This document shows positions 23,621 to 35,230 of a stretch of 64,000 bases of DNA, in pieces. The notes below the pieces were generated by a model. It ran no database searches and was not told where the DNA came from. It was given only the letters and a program-made list of their open reading frames with translations. The position numbers were made by a program, and so were the translations under genes. Positions within the stretch are counted from its first letter, which is position 1; the number at the start of each line of letters is the position of its first letter. This stretch comes from Capra hircus (taxonomy: Eukaryota > Chordata > Mammalia > Artiodactyla > Bovidae): assembly GCF_001704415.2 (NCBI RefSeq), contig NC_030827.1, forward strand, positions 47,124,271-47,188,270. The letters run 5' to 3'.

Positions 23621-25184
23621 TAAGTGACTTTATACTTCCTTTATAATGATCATAGAGGAAAACTTAGTTTAATGCCATTGACAGGGGTATTGATTGGGCA
23701 TTTTGATCTTGTATGCCTCTTAGAAACCTGCTTTTGGGAAACCACAGTGATATTCATCAGGCAGGATTTTACGTGTCTCAGTACTGTTCAGATGGACTGC
23801 CTAATTCAGAGAAAAAATCCACACCTCACAAAAACAGAAAGCATGAGGAGACTTGAAAAGGCATGCGAGGAATGACAGCCAGAACAGCTGTGTGGACTTG
23901 TTTATTTGGCTTATAAAAATGGAGTGATCAAAATAAATATACGGAACTTTTCTATTAAGAGTTTGACAATTTATTATCAAAGTTTGATTGGTGAAGGGAG
24001 CAGCTCCAGCTCCCCTTCCTACTCCTTAAACACCTTGGCAAATTCACTCTCTATATCCTACTCTGAAAAAATTCAAATCCAATTGTGAGGATCAAGATTC
24101 ATAACAGGATTCTCAAATAAGGTACAGAACTTATTGCTTTAGTTAAGCCCACAGAATCTGAAAGAAGACTGAATGAAGGCCAAGATCTTGCCCTACCACT
24201 GAGAGTGAATGAAGGTGGAGTGTTAGGCTGTATTCAATAGTTTGGGGAAAATGGCCTTTGGTTAATAAATAAGAAAGAGAGCAGCATATCAGAGCCCACT
24301 CACAACATAGGGTCTATTCAAGGACATAATCGAAGGAGCAGAACTCAAGGGGGTGGTTACTGCCTTCAGAAGGAGGTTGATTAACTCCCTAAAAGATCAA
24401 GGATGGAAGCTTCCAAAGACCATTTTCTCCCATCACTCTGTGATAAGAACCTTATGGTTCTGTTTCAGCCAAGGCAAACCTGAACACCTGGCTCACTGAT
24501 GAGAATTTCTGGATATAGGAATACTTCACTGTTGAGAAATCCATAGCAATACACCGCAGAGATGACACAGCCTTGGAGGAAGAGGAAAGACCAAGTTTTT
24601 ACAGTGGTCAAAGTTAAGAAACTTTTTTTTTTTTTTTAAGCAGTGGAGGCAACACCAAGTTCCCATTCTTAGTGCCTCATTTGAATATTCATAGGATCTT
24701 AGGATAGAGACAAGCACACTTATGTATAATTAAGTAAATAGGCTCAGAATGAATGGAAATCTTTAGGGAAATTTGAAAAAGTAAATTGGATAATGTAGAT
24801 GACCTCCAAATAACAGTTGCAGACTCAGAAAGATTTAACACCTAATCTGATGCTTCAGTCTTATCCCAAAACATAGCTGCCTGTTTCTATGAATGTCTGA
24901 AATTAAACTTTGCATTTGTGGACTAAAAGGTGACACAAAAATATGAACCAACTCACCAAACTATGAGGTTATTGATCCATCCAAGGAACTTTCTCCCATG
25001 GATATAGGAAAAACATCATTGTTCTTGTCTTGCAGATCACGTGGTCCTAAGCCTGAAACTAAGTAAGCATTCCTCCAAAAGTTAATGCTCCAAACATTGT
25101 ATCAATAACATTATTTTTGACAGTATGTATTCCAGAGGCATATTAGGTTGGGGCATAAATTTACCTCATCTAGCTTCATTAAGT
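23621..25184. other. mostly unique DNA
   Basis: No named repeat or gene was recognised. An 83-codon frame at 23624-23875 abuts the 5' break of the SNU13 copy but has no family resemblance. A T15 run lies at about 24624-24638. Confidence 0.45.
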
Positions 25185-25390
25185 TGTTGTTGTTCAGTCA
25201 CTAAGTCATATCTGACTGTTTGCAATCCCATGGACTGCAACATGCCAGGCTTCCTTGTCTTTCATTATCTCCTAGAGTTTGCTCAAACTCATGTCTATCA
25301 AGTCTGTGAAACAATCTAACCATCTCCTTCTCTGCTTCCCTCTTCTCCTCTTGCCTTCAATCTTTCCAAGCATCAGGGTCTTCTAATAAG
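25185..25390 (-). mobile_element. old BovB 3' end
   Basis: 'gttgttgttcagtcactaagtc' is the complement of the old ...TGACTGAACAACAAC tail. It is followed by the complement of the BovB end up to 'ccaagcatcagggtctt'. It is a diverged 3' fragment. Confidence 0.88.
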
Positions 25391-25755
25391 TCTTATTAAT
25401 TCCTCTATTACCAAGTGGCAGAGACAGCTCTGCGATTCTTTATTTGCCAAAAACCATGCTATGTGCCTGGGATCAGGGGCCAAGTATAATTTCTAGTGAA
25501 TGACATTATTATTAGCTTTGTAGTAAATCTTATATCTTCTGAGCTGGAAAGTCTGCTTTAAGAGGAAGGTAGAAGGCATATAGGCAAAATTGCCCTGTTT
25601 GTAGGAAGAATCATTATTTCCCTTTGAAATGTTCAAATCCTGGGCATCTTTTGGTTGTTATCTTATCATTTTGTAAAAGATTTCAGAGAAAATTTTGTAA
25701 GATAAATGTCAACAACAACCAGAAAAATATATCACAAAGTCAAAGAGGCTGAAGA
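25391..25755. other. unassigned DNA
   Basis: Between two opposite-facing BovB ends. No feature recognised. Confidence 0.4.
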
Positions 25756-25903
25756 ATATGAGACTGTTAGATAGCATCAGTGACTCAGTGGACATGAATT
25801 TGAGCAAACTCTGGGAGATAATGAAGGATGGGGAGCCTGATGTGCTACTGTCTATGGGGTCACAAAGAGTCAGATACTACTTAATGACTGAACAACAGCA
25901 AAA
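25756..25903 (+). mobile_element. old BovB 3' end
   Basis: 'gatagcatcagtgactcagtgg', 'tgagcaaactctgggagata' and 'gactgaacaacagcaa' mark the last 150 bp of an old BovB. It faces the fragment at 25185-25390 in inverted orientation. Confidence 0.88.
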
Positions 25904-26243
25904 TTGAACTGGAAAGGATATACTTGAGAGGAAAGAGTTAAAGCATCTGGATTGTTGTGTGTCTCTCCTGGATACTGGTGAAATATTCCTGGAGAAATAA
26001 TTAGGTGACCTGGTTTAAAGAACTTTAAAAGTGTTAACTAAGACTCCTCCTAAATAAGACTGCTAATGTTGTTTAGAAGGAAGGAGGGGTCTTATCTATT
26101 GCAACTCTTAGCTAGATATTTTTGGCTTAGAATTCCTTAGAGTAAAAAAGCTAAAATACAAAAACATAGCTAAAATCCAAAGATTTAGGTAACTATGACC
26201 CCCTGAAAATATTTTTAAAACATATTCAGCAATCTTGTCTTTT
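25904..26243. other. AT-rich unassigned DNA
   Basis: No feature recognised. Confidence 0.4.
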
Positions 26244-26397
26244 AAATTTTTTTCTTAATATAAATTTATTAATTTTAATTGGAGGTTAATTACTTTACAA
26301 TATTGTATTGGTTTTGCCATACATCAACATGAATCTGCCACAGGTATACACATGTTCCCCATCCTGAACACCCCACCCTCCTCCCTCCCTGTACCAT
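26244..26397 (-). mobile_element. L1-BT 3' end (part of an inverted L1)
   Basis: This is the complement of an L1-BT terminus: 'ttaatataaatttattaatt', 'attggaggttaattactttac', 'ggttttgccatacatcaaca' and 'tgttccccatcctgaacaccc'. It stops at 'gtaccat' (26391-26397), directly abutting the start of an L1 5' UTR in the opposite orientation. Confidence 0.92.
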
Positions 26398-26744
26398 AGA
26401 TGGCAGAGGAATAGGATGGGGAGACCACTTTCTCTCCCGCAAATTCATGAAAAGAACATTTAAATGCTGAGTAAATTCCACAAAACAACTTCTGAATGCC
26501 TGCAGAGGACATCAGGCACCCAGAAAAGCAGCCCGTTGTCTTAGAAAGGAGGTAGGAAAAAATATAATAGACAAAAAAAAAAAAAAAAAGAGACAAAAGA
26601 GGTAGGGAAAGAGCTCCATCCTGGAAAGGGAGTCTTAAAAAGAGAGAAGTTTCCAAACACCAGGAAACACTCTCATTGCTGAGTCTGTGGCGAGCCTTGG
26701 AAGCACAGAGGACAACATAACAGGGAGGAAAAATAATAAATAAT
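26398..26744 (+). mobile_element. L1-BT 5' UTR start, inverted relative to its 3' end
   Basis: The segment matches the start of the ruminant L1 5' UTR as I know it: 'tggcagaggaatagg', 'gaccactttctctcccgcaaa', 'ttccacaaaacaacttctgaa', 'gacatcaggcacccagaaaa', 'ccaaacaccaggaaacactc' and 'gtggcgagccttgga'. It runs to 'cagggaggaaaaataataaat'. The 5' UTR is promoter sequence and holds no ORF1 start here. With the 26244-26397 piece it forms one element whose 5' end is flipped and whose interior (ORF1, ORF2) is deleted. Confidence 0.8.
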
Positions 26745-26868
26745 TTTTTAAATTAATTTTTTTAAAAAATTTTAATTTGAGGCTAATTACAGTGTTGTGG
26801 TGGCTTTTGCCATACATTGACATGAATCAGCTATGGGTGTGTGTATGTTCCCCCCATCCTGAATCTTG
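26745..26868 (-). mobile_element. older L1 3' end
   Basis: A second, more diverged L1 terminus in minus orientation: 'ttttaatttgaggctaattac', 'ggcttttgccatacattgacatga', 'cccccatcctgaatc'. Its A-tail side (26745-26775) borders the inverted 5' UTR piece. Confidence 0.82.
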
Positions 26869-27238
26869 TCTGAAATGTTTATAGTGCAAATAAACTGTTA
26901 TAGAAAATCAATAACTTGTTTAAGTGTACATACCAACAGGTATCAAAATAGATGTTGAATTCAGATGAATTTCTCCTTTCATTGGTTTCAATATTTTTAA
27001 ATAGTGTTAGGTAGAAAATTACAACTCTTGAAGAGAGAAGCAAAATAATATAACTGATTTATTTATTTATATTTTAATTTATATCTTCATGAGCTCTATT
27101 TGTACAAGGTACTTATTGTAGTATCCATTTCATTGACTGAACTGTAATCAAATACTTCTGGAATTCCAAAGATTTCCTTGCACATTTCTTATAAAAGGTT
27201 ACTCATCTACTTGGTTTTCAGATTGGTTTCTTACCTCT
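26869..27238. other. AT-rich unassigned DNA
   Basis: No feature recognised. Confidence 0.4.
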
Positions 27239-28517
27239 CATGCTCGTCTCACATGCTAGTAAAGTAATGCCCAAAATTCTCCAAGCCAGGCTTCAGTAAT
27301 ACGTGAACCATGAACTTCCAGATGTTCAAGCTGGTTTTAGAAAAGGCAGAGGAACCAGAGATCAAATTACCAACATCTGCTGGATCATCAAAAAAGCAAG
27401 AGAGTTCCAGACAAACATCTATTTCTGCTTTATTGACTATTCCAAGGTCTTTGACTGTGTGGATCACAATAAACTGTAGAAAATTCTGAAAGACATGGGA
27501 ATACCAGACCACCTGACCTGCCTCTTGAGAAAACAATATGCAGGTCAGGAAGCAACAGTTAGAACTGGACATGGAACAACAGACTGGTTCCAAATAGGAA
27601 AAGGAGTACATCAAGGCTGTATATTGTCACCCTGCTTATTTAACTTATATGCAGAGTACATCATGAGAAACGCTGGGCTGGAGGAAGCACAAGCTGGATT
27701 CAAGATTGCCAGGAGAAATATCAGTAACCTCATCTATGCAGATGACACCACCCTCATGGCAGAAAGTGAAGAGGAACTAAAAAGCCTCTTGATGAAAGTG
27801 AAACAGGAGAGCAAAAAAGTTGGCTTAAAGCTCAACATTCAGAAAACAAAGATCATGACATCCGGTCCCATCACTTCATGGGAAATAGATGGGGAAACAG
27901 TGGAAACAGCATCAGATTTTATGTTTTGGGGATCCAAAATCACTGCAGATGGTGACTGAAGCCATGAAATTAAAAGACACTTACTCCTTGGAAGGAAAGT
28001 TATGAGCAAACTAGATAGTTTATTCAAAAACAGAGACATTACTTTGCCAACAAAGGTCCGTCTAGTCAAGACTATGTATTTCCAGTGGTCATGTATGGAT
28101 GCGAGAGCTGGACTGTGAAGAAAGCTGAGTGCTGAAGAATTGATGCTTTTGAACTGTGGTGTTGGAGAAGAGTTTTGAGAGTCCCTGGGACTGCAAGGAG
28201 ATCCAACCAGTCCATTCTAAAGGAGATCAGCCTTGGGCATTCTTTGGAAGGAATGATGCTAAAACTGAAATTCCAGTACTTTGGCCACCTCATGCGAAGA
28301 GCTGACTCATTGGAAAAGACTCTGATACTGGGAGAGATTGGGGGCAGGAGCAAAAGGGGATGACAGTGGATGAGATGGCTGAATGGCATCACCGACTCAA
28401 TGGCCGTGAGTCTGAGTGAACTCTAGGGGATGGTGATGGACAGGGAGGCCTGGTGTGCTGCGATTCATGGGGCTGCAAAGAGTCAGACACAACTGAGCAA
28501 CTGAACTGAACTGTCTC
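27239..28517 (+). mobile_element. BovB LINE, 5'-truncated, RT motifs largely kept
   Basis: It starts at 'catgctcgtctcacatgctagtaaag', within the RT domain, and ends with 'ctgaactgaactg'. Motif A remains in 'FIDYSKVFDCVDHNK'-like sequence at about 27425-27475, directly followed by an in-frame stop (tag, about 27478). The frame 27495-27959 then carries motif B 'GKGVHQGCILSPCLFNLYAEY' and motif C YADD at 27735-27746. It ends at a stop where a Cys codon is expected (about 27957). C-terminal sequence resumes in other frames to 28363. No endonuclease domain is present. Confidence 0.95.
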
Positions 28518-29710
28518 ACATTCTGCCATTGCATACCACTAAGTTTGGTGATTGTTATCATGTTTCCTGGTTTCTCTACCAGCCCATTTGATGCTCTATC
28601 ACACAAGAGCAGAAAATGTCCCTTTTACCTGTATAAGAGTCTGTTTGGAATCTCATGTCTCATAAGCTTTCTGAAGTCAATGTGACACCCCTCAAAATTA
28701 TAAGAGATACACTCAATTTCATTCTTATATACAATCAATAATGACATGTTTCCTACGTAATCCTGTTTTAACTTTATGTACAAAAAATTTCTCTTATTCT
28801 TCTTTCAACAAATTCTCACACAAACTGACTCCTTAAGTACCCTTCAGAAAATTTGTCAGACACCTGGACAGAGAGTGATTCATTTTGGAACCCTTGCTAT
28901 ATAATAAAAGAGCAAAACATTTTTGTGTCATATATCCAAGAAACTTGAAATCTTGAGATAAGAAACATTATCCTCTAAAACAGCCATTGTATCAATACAA
29001 AGCACTAAAAGAATTGGTTGACATAGGCAGCTTTTGTTGTAAATATACACTACTGGAATGTCTTAGCAAAATTAAGATCTGCTACATTTTACATATAAAT
29101 AAAGCAAGCTATACTATTAGCAAAATGATGATTCCCAATTAAGTAAATTAAAGCAAGTTTTAAACTTTCGACCTTAGCAATGCCCTAAGATTTTATGAAT
29201 ATGTTTAACAGTAAAGAATCACAATATGCATTAATGGAATAAGGGCTAACAGTAGGACCATAGGGTCTTTCAAAAATTGCAATTTATGGCTAAAAAATGA
29301 GCAGATAGTGAGAATACCCAGAATAGACATGTTTTTAAAAGCAGCAGACTATAAAGTGAATGCTCCAGAAAATAAAAGAGGCATATGAAAGGAGAGTGTT
29401 CTCACCTATTCACCTGTAAATGAAGATAATGCTGAATAAATATGTACTGTCATTAGTGCACATAAAAGTGAAATAGGAACGTGAATGTCTTTATGGTTTT
29501 ATGCAACATAAACTATGGTTTGTGCTGTTAACCATTTCTATAGCTCCATAGTTACAACTGTGTGGTAATATGAGTTAGGCCAAAACTGATGGGAGAACTG
29601 CAAGATCATGTTCTAATTCTTGCATTAAAAAAATACTCATATGGCTTATATAAATAGCAATTGTGAGCCTTAGTGCCCTTATTTTTAAAAAATTTTACTT
29701 ACACGGTTAT
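28518..29710. other. AT-rich, mostly unique DNA
   Basis: No gene or repeat was recognised. Confidence 0.45.
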
Positions 29711-29721
29711 ATAATCCATAT

Positions 29722-29994
29722 TGGAGAAGGCAATGGCACCCCACTCCAGTACTCTTGCCTGGAAAATTCCATGGATGGAGGAGCCTGGTGGGCTACAGTC
29801 CATGGGGTCGCTAAGAGTCGGACACAACTGAGCGGCTTCACTTTCACTTTTCACTTTCATGCACTGGAGAAGGAAATGGCACCCCATTCTAGTACTCTTG
29901 CCTGGAAAATCCCATGGATGGAGGAGCCTGGTAGGCTACAGTCCATGGGGTCTCACAGACGCAGACATGACTGAAACTTAGCAGAAGCAGAAGC
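29722..29994 (+). mobile_element. Bov-A2 SINE (dimer) with target duplication
   Basis: Two Bov-A monomers ('ggagaaggcaatggcacccc' at 29723 and 'ggagaaggaaatggcacccc' at 29867) are separated by the 'ttcactttcacttttcactttcatgca' linker. It ends with '(agcagaagcaga)'. An 11-bp target duplication 'ataatccatat' is exact at 29711-29721 and 29995-30005, so this is a comparatively young insertion. Confidence 0.96.
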
Positions 29995-30005
29995 ATAATC
30001 CATAT

Positions 30006-32235
30006 GCTGTCTGTTTCATGTCTAATTTGAAAAAGAAAATAATTCCTGTGAAAATGCATTTTTAATCACAGAGTGCTGCATTTTTAGGAACTGTTGTTTC
30101 AAGGTACTAAAACAGAACATGAGTCAGATTGGAGGCCTCTTTGCCATGATAATTTACTGAAGAACTTTGGGTATGTTGGCAAATAATTATTATGAATGCT
30201 AATTTCACATTTGCACAAAATCACCATCAATTTTACAGTGTGATGTGAACAGGACTTGAGTGAAAACTAGACACCAAAGCACAGGGCATTCTCTAGAAAC
30301 ACTTTTATGATTATAAGTTAAACCAACTCATTGACCCAATAGTAATATAAGGGATATTCGGAAGTGCTTGATTTGTCAAAACATACTAATTATAATTTAA
30401 AATATTGTACACAAATATTTTATCATTTATTATTTTATTTATACGTTCACAGATATGCATTATTTAGCATTTTAATCCATTTATTTAATAGCAAAGCAAC
30501 AATACAGAACAACTAGAAGTATAGGTTAGAACTGATAAGACACAGACAGAATTCTTAGTGTTTGGACTCAGTGTCACACCTCAGAGCTAAAGCTTCTCTC
30601 CTCACACAACTTTCCATTTCTGAAAGCTTTCTCCATGATCTTCCAATGATAAATTATTTTTAGTGGTACCTGAAACCCTATCACCAACACCAATATTGCT
30701 TTTATTGGCAGGAGATGAGCTATTCTAAGTAACAAATCATCTCACTTCTGAGAGACACTTGGATTCATAAACCAATCCTAAAATGGATTTCTGAGGATGA
30801 AGGCTGCATAAGGGGAATTTTGTCAAAATTAGGCTTCAGATAATTTTATTAAAAACAAATCCTGGCAACAGCAATATTCAGATTTATGGAAGTCTTGCTG
30901 GTTCTTCCTACTGGTGGCATCAGTTTTCTGATTGAATTAAGTTAAGGATAGTCTAAGTTTCTTTGGAAGTTAGGAAACACTTAATGAGTGATTTCGTTAT
31001 TTTTTACTCTTTATTTTGTTGGCCCTGTTCGTGAATATATGATTTCATTGTATTATTTGGTAACCATTGTGGATTACCCAAAAAGACTGACAATTTAAAT
31101 AGGGTTGTAGGAGCCAGATTTCTTCTCAAATAGGACACACTTCATTCATCTTTTCTTGGATATTTATACTTTTTCAAAATAACAAAACATTTTCAATAAA
31201 ATGAATAAAACAGCAGTTTCCTTGTTATTGAGAAATGGGTTATGGGAAAATAATGCTTTAAGCACAGAGCCTTTATCTAGTTTACAGGTACCCTTTGAAA
31301 ATCTATGGAACTGTGGAAGCCTCTATTCTTTACATAAGTAAAATATCATTCTCTCAGACTTTGAACCCAATCAGCTTTTCGCATGCCATCTCCCAGGACA
31401 GACATGTGGATAAGTAGGGTCACTTTGGACTCCTGGCTTCTGACTCACACTCTTTCCTGGACTCCAGCAAGCCTTTATTTTAAGAATGAAGAGATAATTA
31501 ATCAGGTACCTATAGTAAAATGGCTTACTTGAAGCTATGGAGTTACTGCAACCAACCAGCATTCCCTAGCAGATGGATGAAGTTATCTGTCGCAAGATGA
31601 CTTATTTGAGTAAGTAGAAAATGTAACATATAAAGCATTTAACATGGATTAATAATTAATTTCACTTAAAGATTCACTTTAGAAAATGCTAACAGCACTC
31701 TGTGATCCTAAGGATTTAAAGAGTCCACTTATAAACTTGATCATTTTTCTTTTTATGATCACATTATGTGGGTAGTCATGAATTTTGACAACAAGGGACA
31801 CATAATGAACTTCCTTTTGCAGGCTTACTGCACCACGTGTATATTATTCTTCTTTCACTCTGCAGCTTAGATTTGGGCTGTGCAGCCTGAACAGGTGCAG
31901 AGTGATGAGCTCTCTAAGCAGTTCTATGCACATTCCAGGGCTGGTTGAAAATCACTGAACAGATACGGTCCTACCTTGCCAAGAGGAAAATCTCCCCAAA
32001 CAGGAACAGATGTTAATATGGGCAAAATGTTCTGTAACAATAAATATTTTATTCCAACATTTATAGAAATTCTTTTATTCCACAAAATGTTTCAGTATTC
32101 CATTTTATACAAGGATCATTTTGTTGTAGAGTTTCTGTTATTTCAATAAACTGCTACATAATAGAGAACAGTAACAATTTAGAAAGTAAATAATTTCTTT
32201 TAATTCTTGAATACAGATCTTATGGACTCCTACAG
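30006..32235. other. repeat-poor, mostly unique DNA
   Basis: The largest block here without a recognised element. No exon-like frame, CpG-rich promoter or RNA gene could be supported. A slightly GC-richer stretch is at 31800-31990. Confidence 0.45.
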
Positions 32236-34475
32236 GTTGATTTTTTATTTTATTTTATTTTATTTTTTACTTTACAATATTGCATTGGTTTTGGCATACT
32301 TCAACATAAATCCGCAATGGGTATACACATGTTCCCCATCCTGAAACCCCCCTCCCACCTCCCTCATCATAGCATACCTCTGGTCACCTCAGTGCACCAG
32401 CCCCAAGCATCCTGTATCTTGCATCGAACCTGGACTGGCAATTTGTTTCTTATATGATACTATACATGTTTCAATGCCATTCTCCGAAATCATCTCACCC
32501 TCTCCCTCTCCCACAGAGTCCAAAAGACTGTTCTATACATCTGTGTCTCTTTTGCTGTCTCGCATACAGGGTTACCATCTTTCTAAATCCCATATATATG
32601 CGTTAGTATACTGTATTGGTGGAGAATGCAATGGCACCCCACTCCAGAACTTTTGCAGAAAAAATCCCATGGACAGAGGAGCCTGGTAGGATGCTATGCA
32701 TGGAGTCGCTACTGTCGGACACGACTGAGCGACTTCACTTTCACTTTTCACTTTCATGCATTGGAAAAGGAAATGGCAACCCACTAGAGTGTTTTTCCCT
32801 GGAGAATCACAGGGACAGGGGAGCTGGTGGGCTGCCATCTATGGAGTCGCACAAAGTCAGATATGACTGAAGCCACTTAGCAGCAGCAGCAGCAGCAGCA
32901 GCATACTGCATTAGTGTTTATCTTTCTGGCTTACTTCACTCTGTACAGTAGGCTCTAGTTTCATCCACCTCATTAGAGCTGATTCAAATGTATTCTTTTT
33001 AATGGCTGAGTAATATTCCATTGTGTATATGTACCACAGCTTTCTTATCCATTCATCTGCTGATGGACATCTAGGTTGCTGCCATGTCCTGGCTATTATA
33101 AACCGTGCTGTGATGAACATTGGGGTACATGTGTCTCTTTCAGTTCTGGTTTCCTCAGTGTGTATGCCCAGCAGTGGGATTGCAGGGTTATACAGCAGTT
33201 CTATTTCCAGTTTTTTAAGGAATCTCCACACTGTTCTCCATAGTGGCTGTACTCGTTTGCATTCCCACCAACAGTGTAAGGGGGTTCCCTTTTCTCCACA
33301 CCCTCTCCAGCATTTATTGCTTGCAGACATTTGGATCACAGCTATTCTGACTGGCATGAAATGGTACCTCACTGTGCTCTTGATTTGCATTTCTCTGATA
33401 ATGAGTGATGTTGAGCATTTTTCATGTGTTTGTTAGCCATCTGTATGTCTTCTTTGGAGAAATGTCTGTTTAGTTATTTGGCCCATTTTTTTTTGGGTCA
33501 TTTATTTTTCTGGAATTGAGCTGCATAAGTTGCTTGTATATTTTTGAGATGAGTTGTTTGTCAGTTGCTTTATTGGCTATTTTCTCCCATTCTGAAGGCT
33601 GTCTTTTCACCTTGCTTATAGTTTCCTTTGTTGTGCAGAAGCTTTTAAGTTTAATTAGGTTCCATTTGTTTATTTTTGCTTTTATTTCCAGTATTCTGGG
33701 AGGTGGGTCATAGAGGATCCTGCTGTGATTTATGTAGGAGAGTGTTTTGCCTATGTTCTCCTCTAGGAGTCTTATAGTTTCGGGTTTTACGTTTAGATCT
33801 TTAATCCATTTTGAGTTTATTTTTGTGTGTGGTGTTAGAAAGTGTTCTAGTTTCATTCTTTTACAAGTGGTTGACCAGTTTCCCAGCACCACTTGTTAAA
33901 GAGATTGTGTTTACTCCATTTTATATTCTTGCCTCCTTTGTCAAAGATAACGTGTCCATAGGTGCGTGGATTTATCTCTGAGCTTTCCATTTTGTCCCAT
34001 TGATCTATATTTCTGCCTTTGTGTTAGTACCATACTGTCTTGATGACTGTGGCTTTGTAGTAGAGCCTGAAGTCAAGCAGGTTGATTCCTCCAGTTCCAT
34101 TCTTCTTTCTCAAGATTTCTTTGGCTATTTGAGGTTTTTTTTATTTCCATACAATTTGTGAAACTATTTGCTCTAGCTCTGTGAAAAATACCTCTGGTAG
34201 CTTGATAGGGATTGCACTGAATCTATAGATTGCTTTGGGTAATATACTCATTTTCACTATGTTGATTCTTCTGATCAATGAACATGGTATATTTCTCCAT
34301 CTATCAGTGTCCTCTTTGATTTCTTTCACCAGCGTTTTATAGTTTTCTATATATAGGTCTTTAGTTTCTTTAGGTAGATATATTGCTAAGTATTTTATTC
34401 TTTTCACTGCAATTGTGAATGGAATTGCTTCCTTAATTTCTCTTTCTATTTTATTATTAATAGTGTATAGGAATC
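32236..34475 (-). mobile_element. L1-BT LINE, 5'-truncated, ORF2 C-terminal half
   Basis: The minus strand runs from a truncation near 34475 to an A-tail at 32236. ORF2 pieces are readable. Frame 34141-34407 ends the RT-thumb-like region ('YIENYKTLVKEIKEDTDRW'), 33470-33892 covers the next region ('IGKTLSYINHSRILYD'), and 32911-33390 covers the C-terminal Cys-rich domain ('CWWECKRVQPLW') through 'MEYYSAIKKN'. Between these the frame is broken by stops and shifts. A nonsense change (CAA to TAA) ends ORF2 at about 32911-32913, some 10 codons early. The endonuclease, most of RT, ORF1 and the 5' UTR are absent. A Bov-A2 is inserted at 32622-32902. The copy is dead. Confidence 0.95.
32622..32902 (+). 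mobile_element. Bov-A2 SINE nested in L1, with target duplication
   Basis: It is dimeric: the first unit starts near 32622, the linker 'ttcactttcacttttcactttcatgca' is at 32734-32760, and it ends in (AGC)n at 32880-32902. The target duplication is 'atactgtattggtg' (32608-32621) and 'atactgcattagtg' (32903-32916). The L1 sequence continues uninterrupted across it. Confidence 0.95.
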
Positions 34476-34860
34476 CTATAATAAGAAATTATTTGAAACT
34501 TAGTTGGAGAGTTAGATCTATGTTTGATGAATATCTAACATAGTTTTTGTATATAAATTGATCATTTAAAAAATCATATTCAGGTGAACTGTCAATAAAT
34601 TTTCAACTTTTAAAAAATATCCAATGTTACTTTATAAATTTATTTAAATGCATATTTGAGAGTGAAAAATAACTTTAAAATAATTTTTTCTGATCAACTA
34701 TAAGTTAAATAAGCAATTTTCAGGGCATGATGTTAATATTCAGTTGTCACTAGCTGTCACTAGTTTTGAAATACTTCTTAGTTATTTTAGATGATCCTTT
34801 CCATTTAATAAGTAAGCATATTAAAAAAATTGTTCCCCAAATAAAAATCACCATTTGATG
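34476..34860. other. AT-rich unassigned DNA
   Basis: No feature recognised. 'agttgtcactagctgtcactag' at about 34742-34763 is a small local duplication. Confidence 0.4.
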
Positions 34861-34861
34861 T

Positions 34862-35230
34862 TTTTGAACAGTGGTGTTGGAGAAGACTCTTGAGAGTCCC
34901 TTGAATTGCAAGGAGATCAAACTAGTCAATCTTAAAGAAAATCAGTCCTGAATAGTCACTGGAAGGACGGGTGCTATAGCTGAAACTCCAATATTTTGGC
35001 CACCTGATGCGAATAATTAACTCATTTGAAAAGACCCTGATGCTGGGAAAGATTGAAGGCAGGAGAAAAAGGGGATGGCAGAGGAGGAGATGGTTGGATG
35101 GCATCACCAAATCGATGGACATGAGTTTGAGCAAGCTCCAGGAGTTGGTGATGAACAGGGAAGCCTGGCATCCTGCAAGTCAATGAGGTTGCAGAGTTGG
35201 ACATGGCTGAGCAACTGAAATGAACTGAAC
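34862..35230 (+). mobile_element. BovB 3' end
   Basis: It runs from 'ttttgaacagtggtgttggag' to 'gcaactgaaatgaactgaac', the last 370 bp of a BovB. It is diverged and encodes nothing intact. Confidence 0.93.

Noticed and set aside
23624..23875. 83-codon plus frame beside the SNU13 pseudogene as a possible exon
   Set aside because: No recognisable domain and no splice signals that could be tied to other exons. It is within the length expected by chance.
26398..26744. a possible active L1 promoter
   Set aside because: It has the start of an L1 5' UTR, but ORF1 and ORF2 are missing and nothing in the sequence shows activity.
29663..29974. 103-codon plus frame with a repeated protein pattern
   Set aside because: It is a read-through of the dimeric Bov-A2 SINE. 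The apparent protein repeat is the SINE dimer.
33023..33436. 137-codon plus-strand frame
   Set aside because: It is antisense to L1 ORF2, whose C-terminal domain is clearly encoded on the minus strand here.
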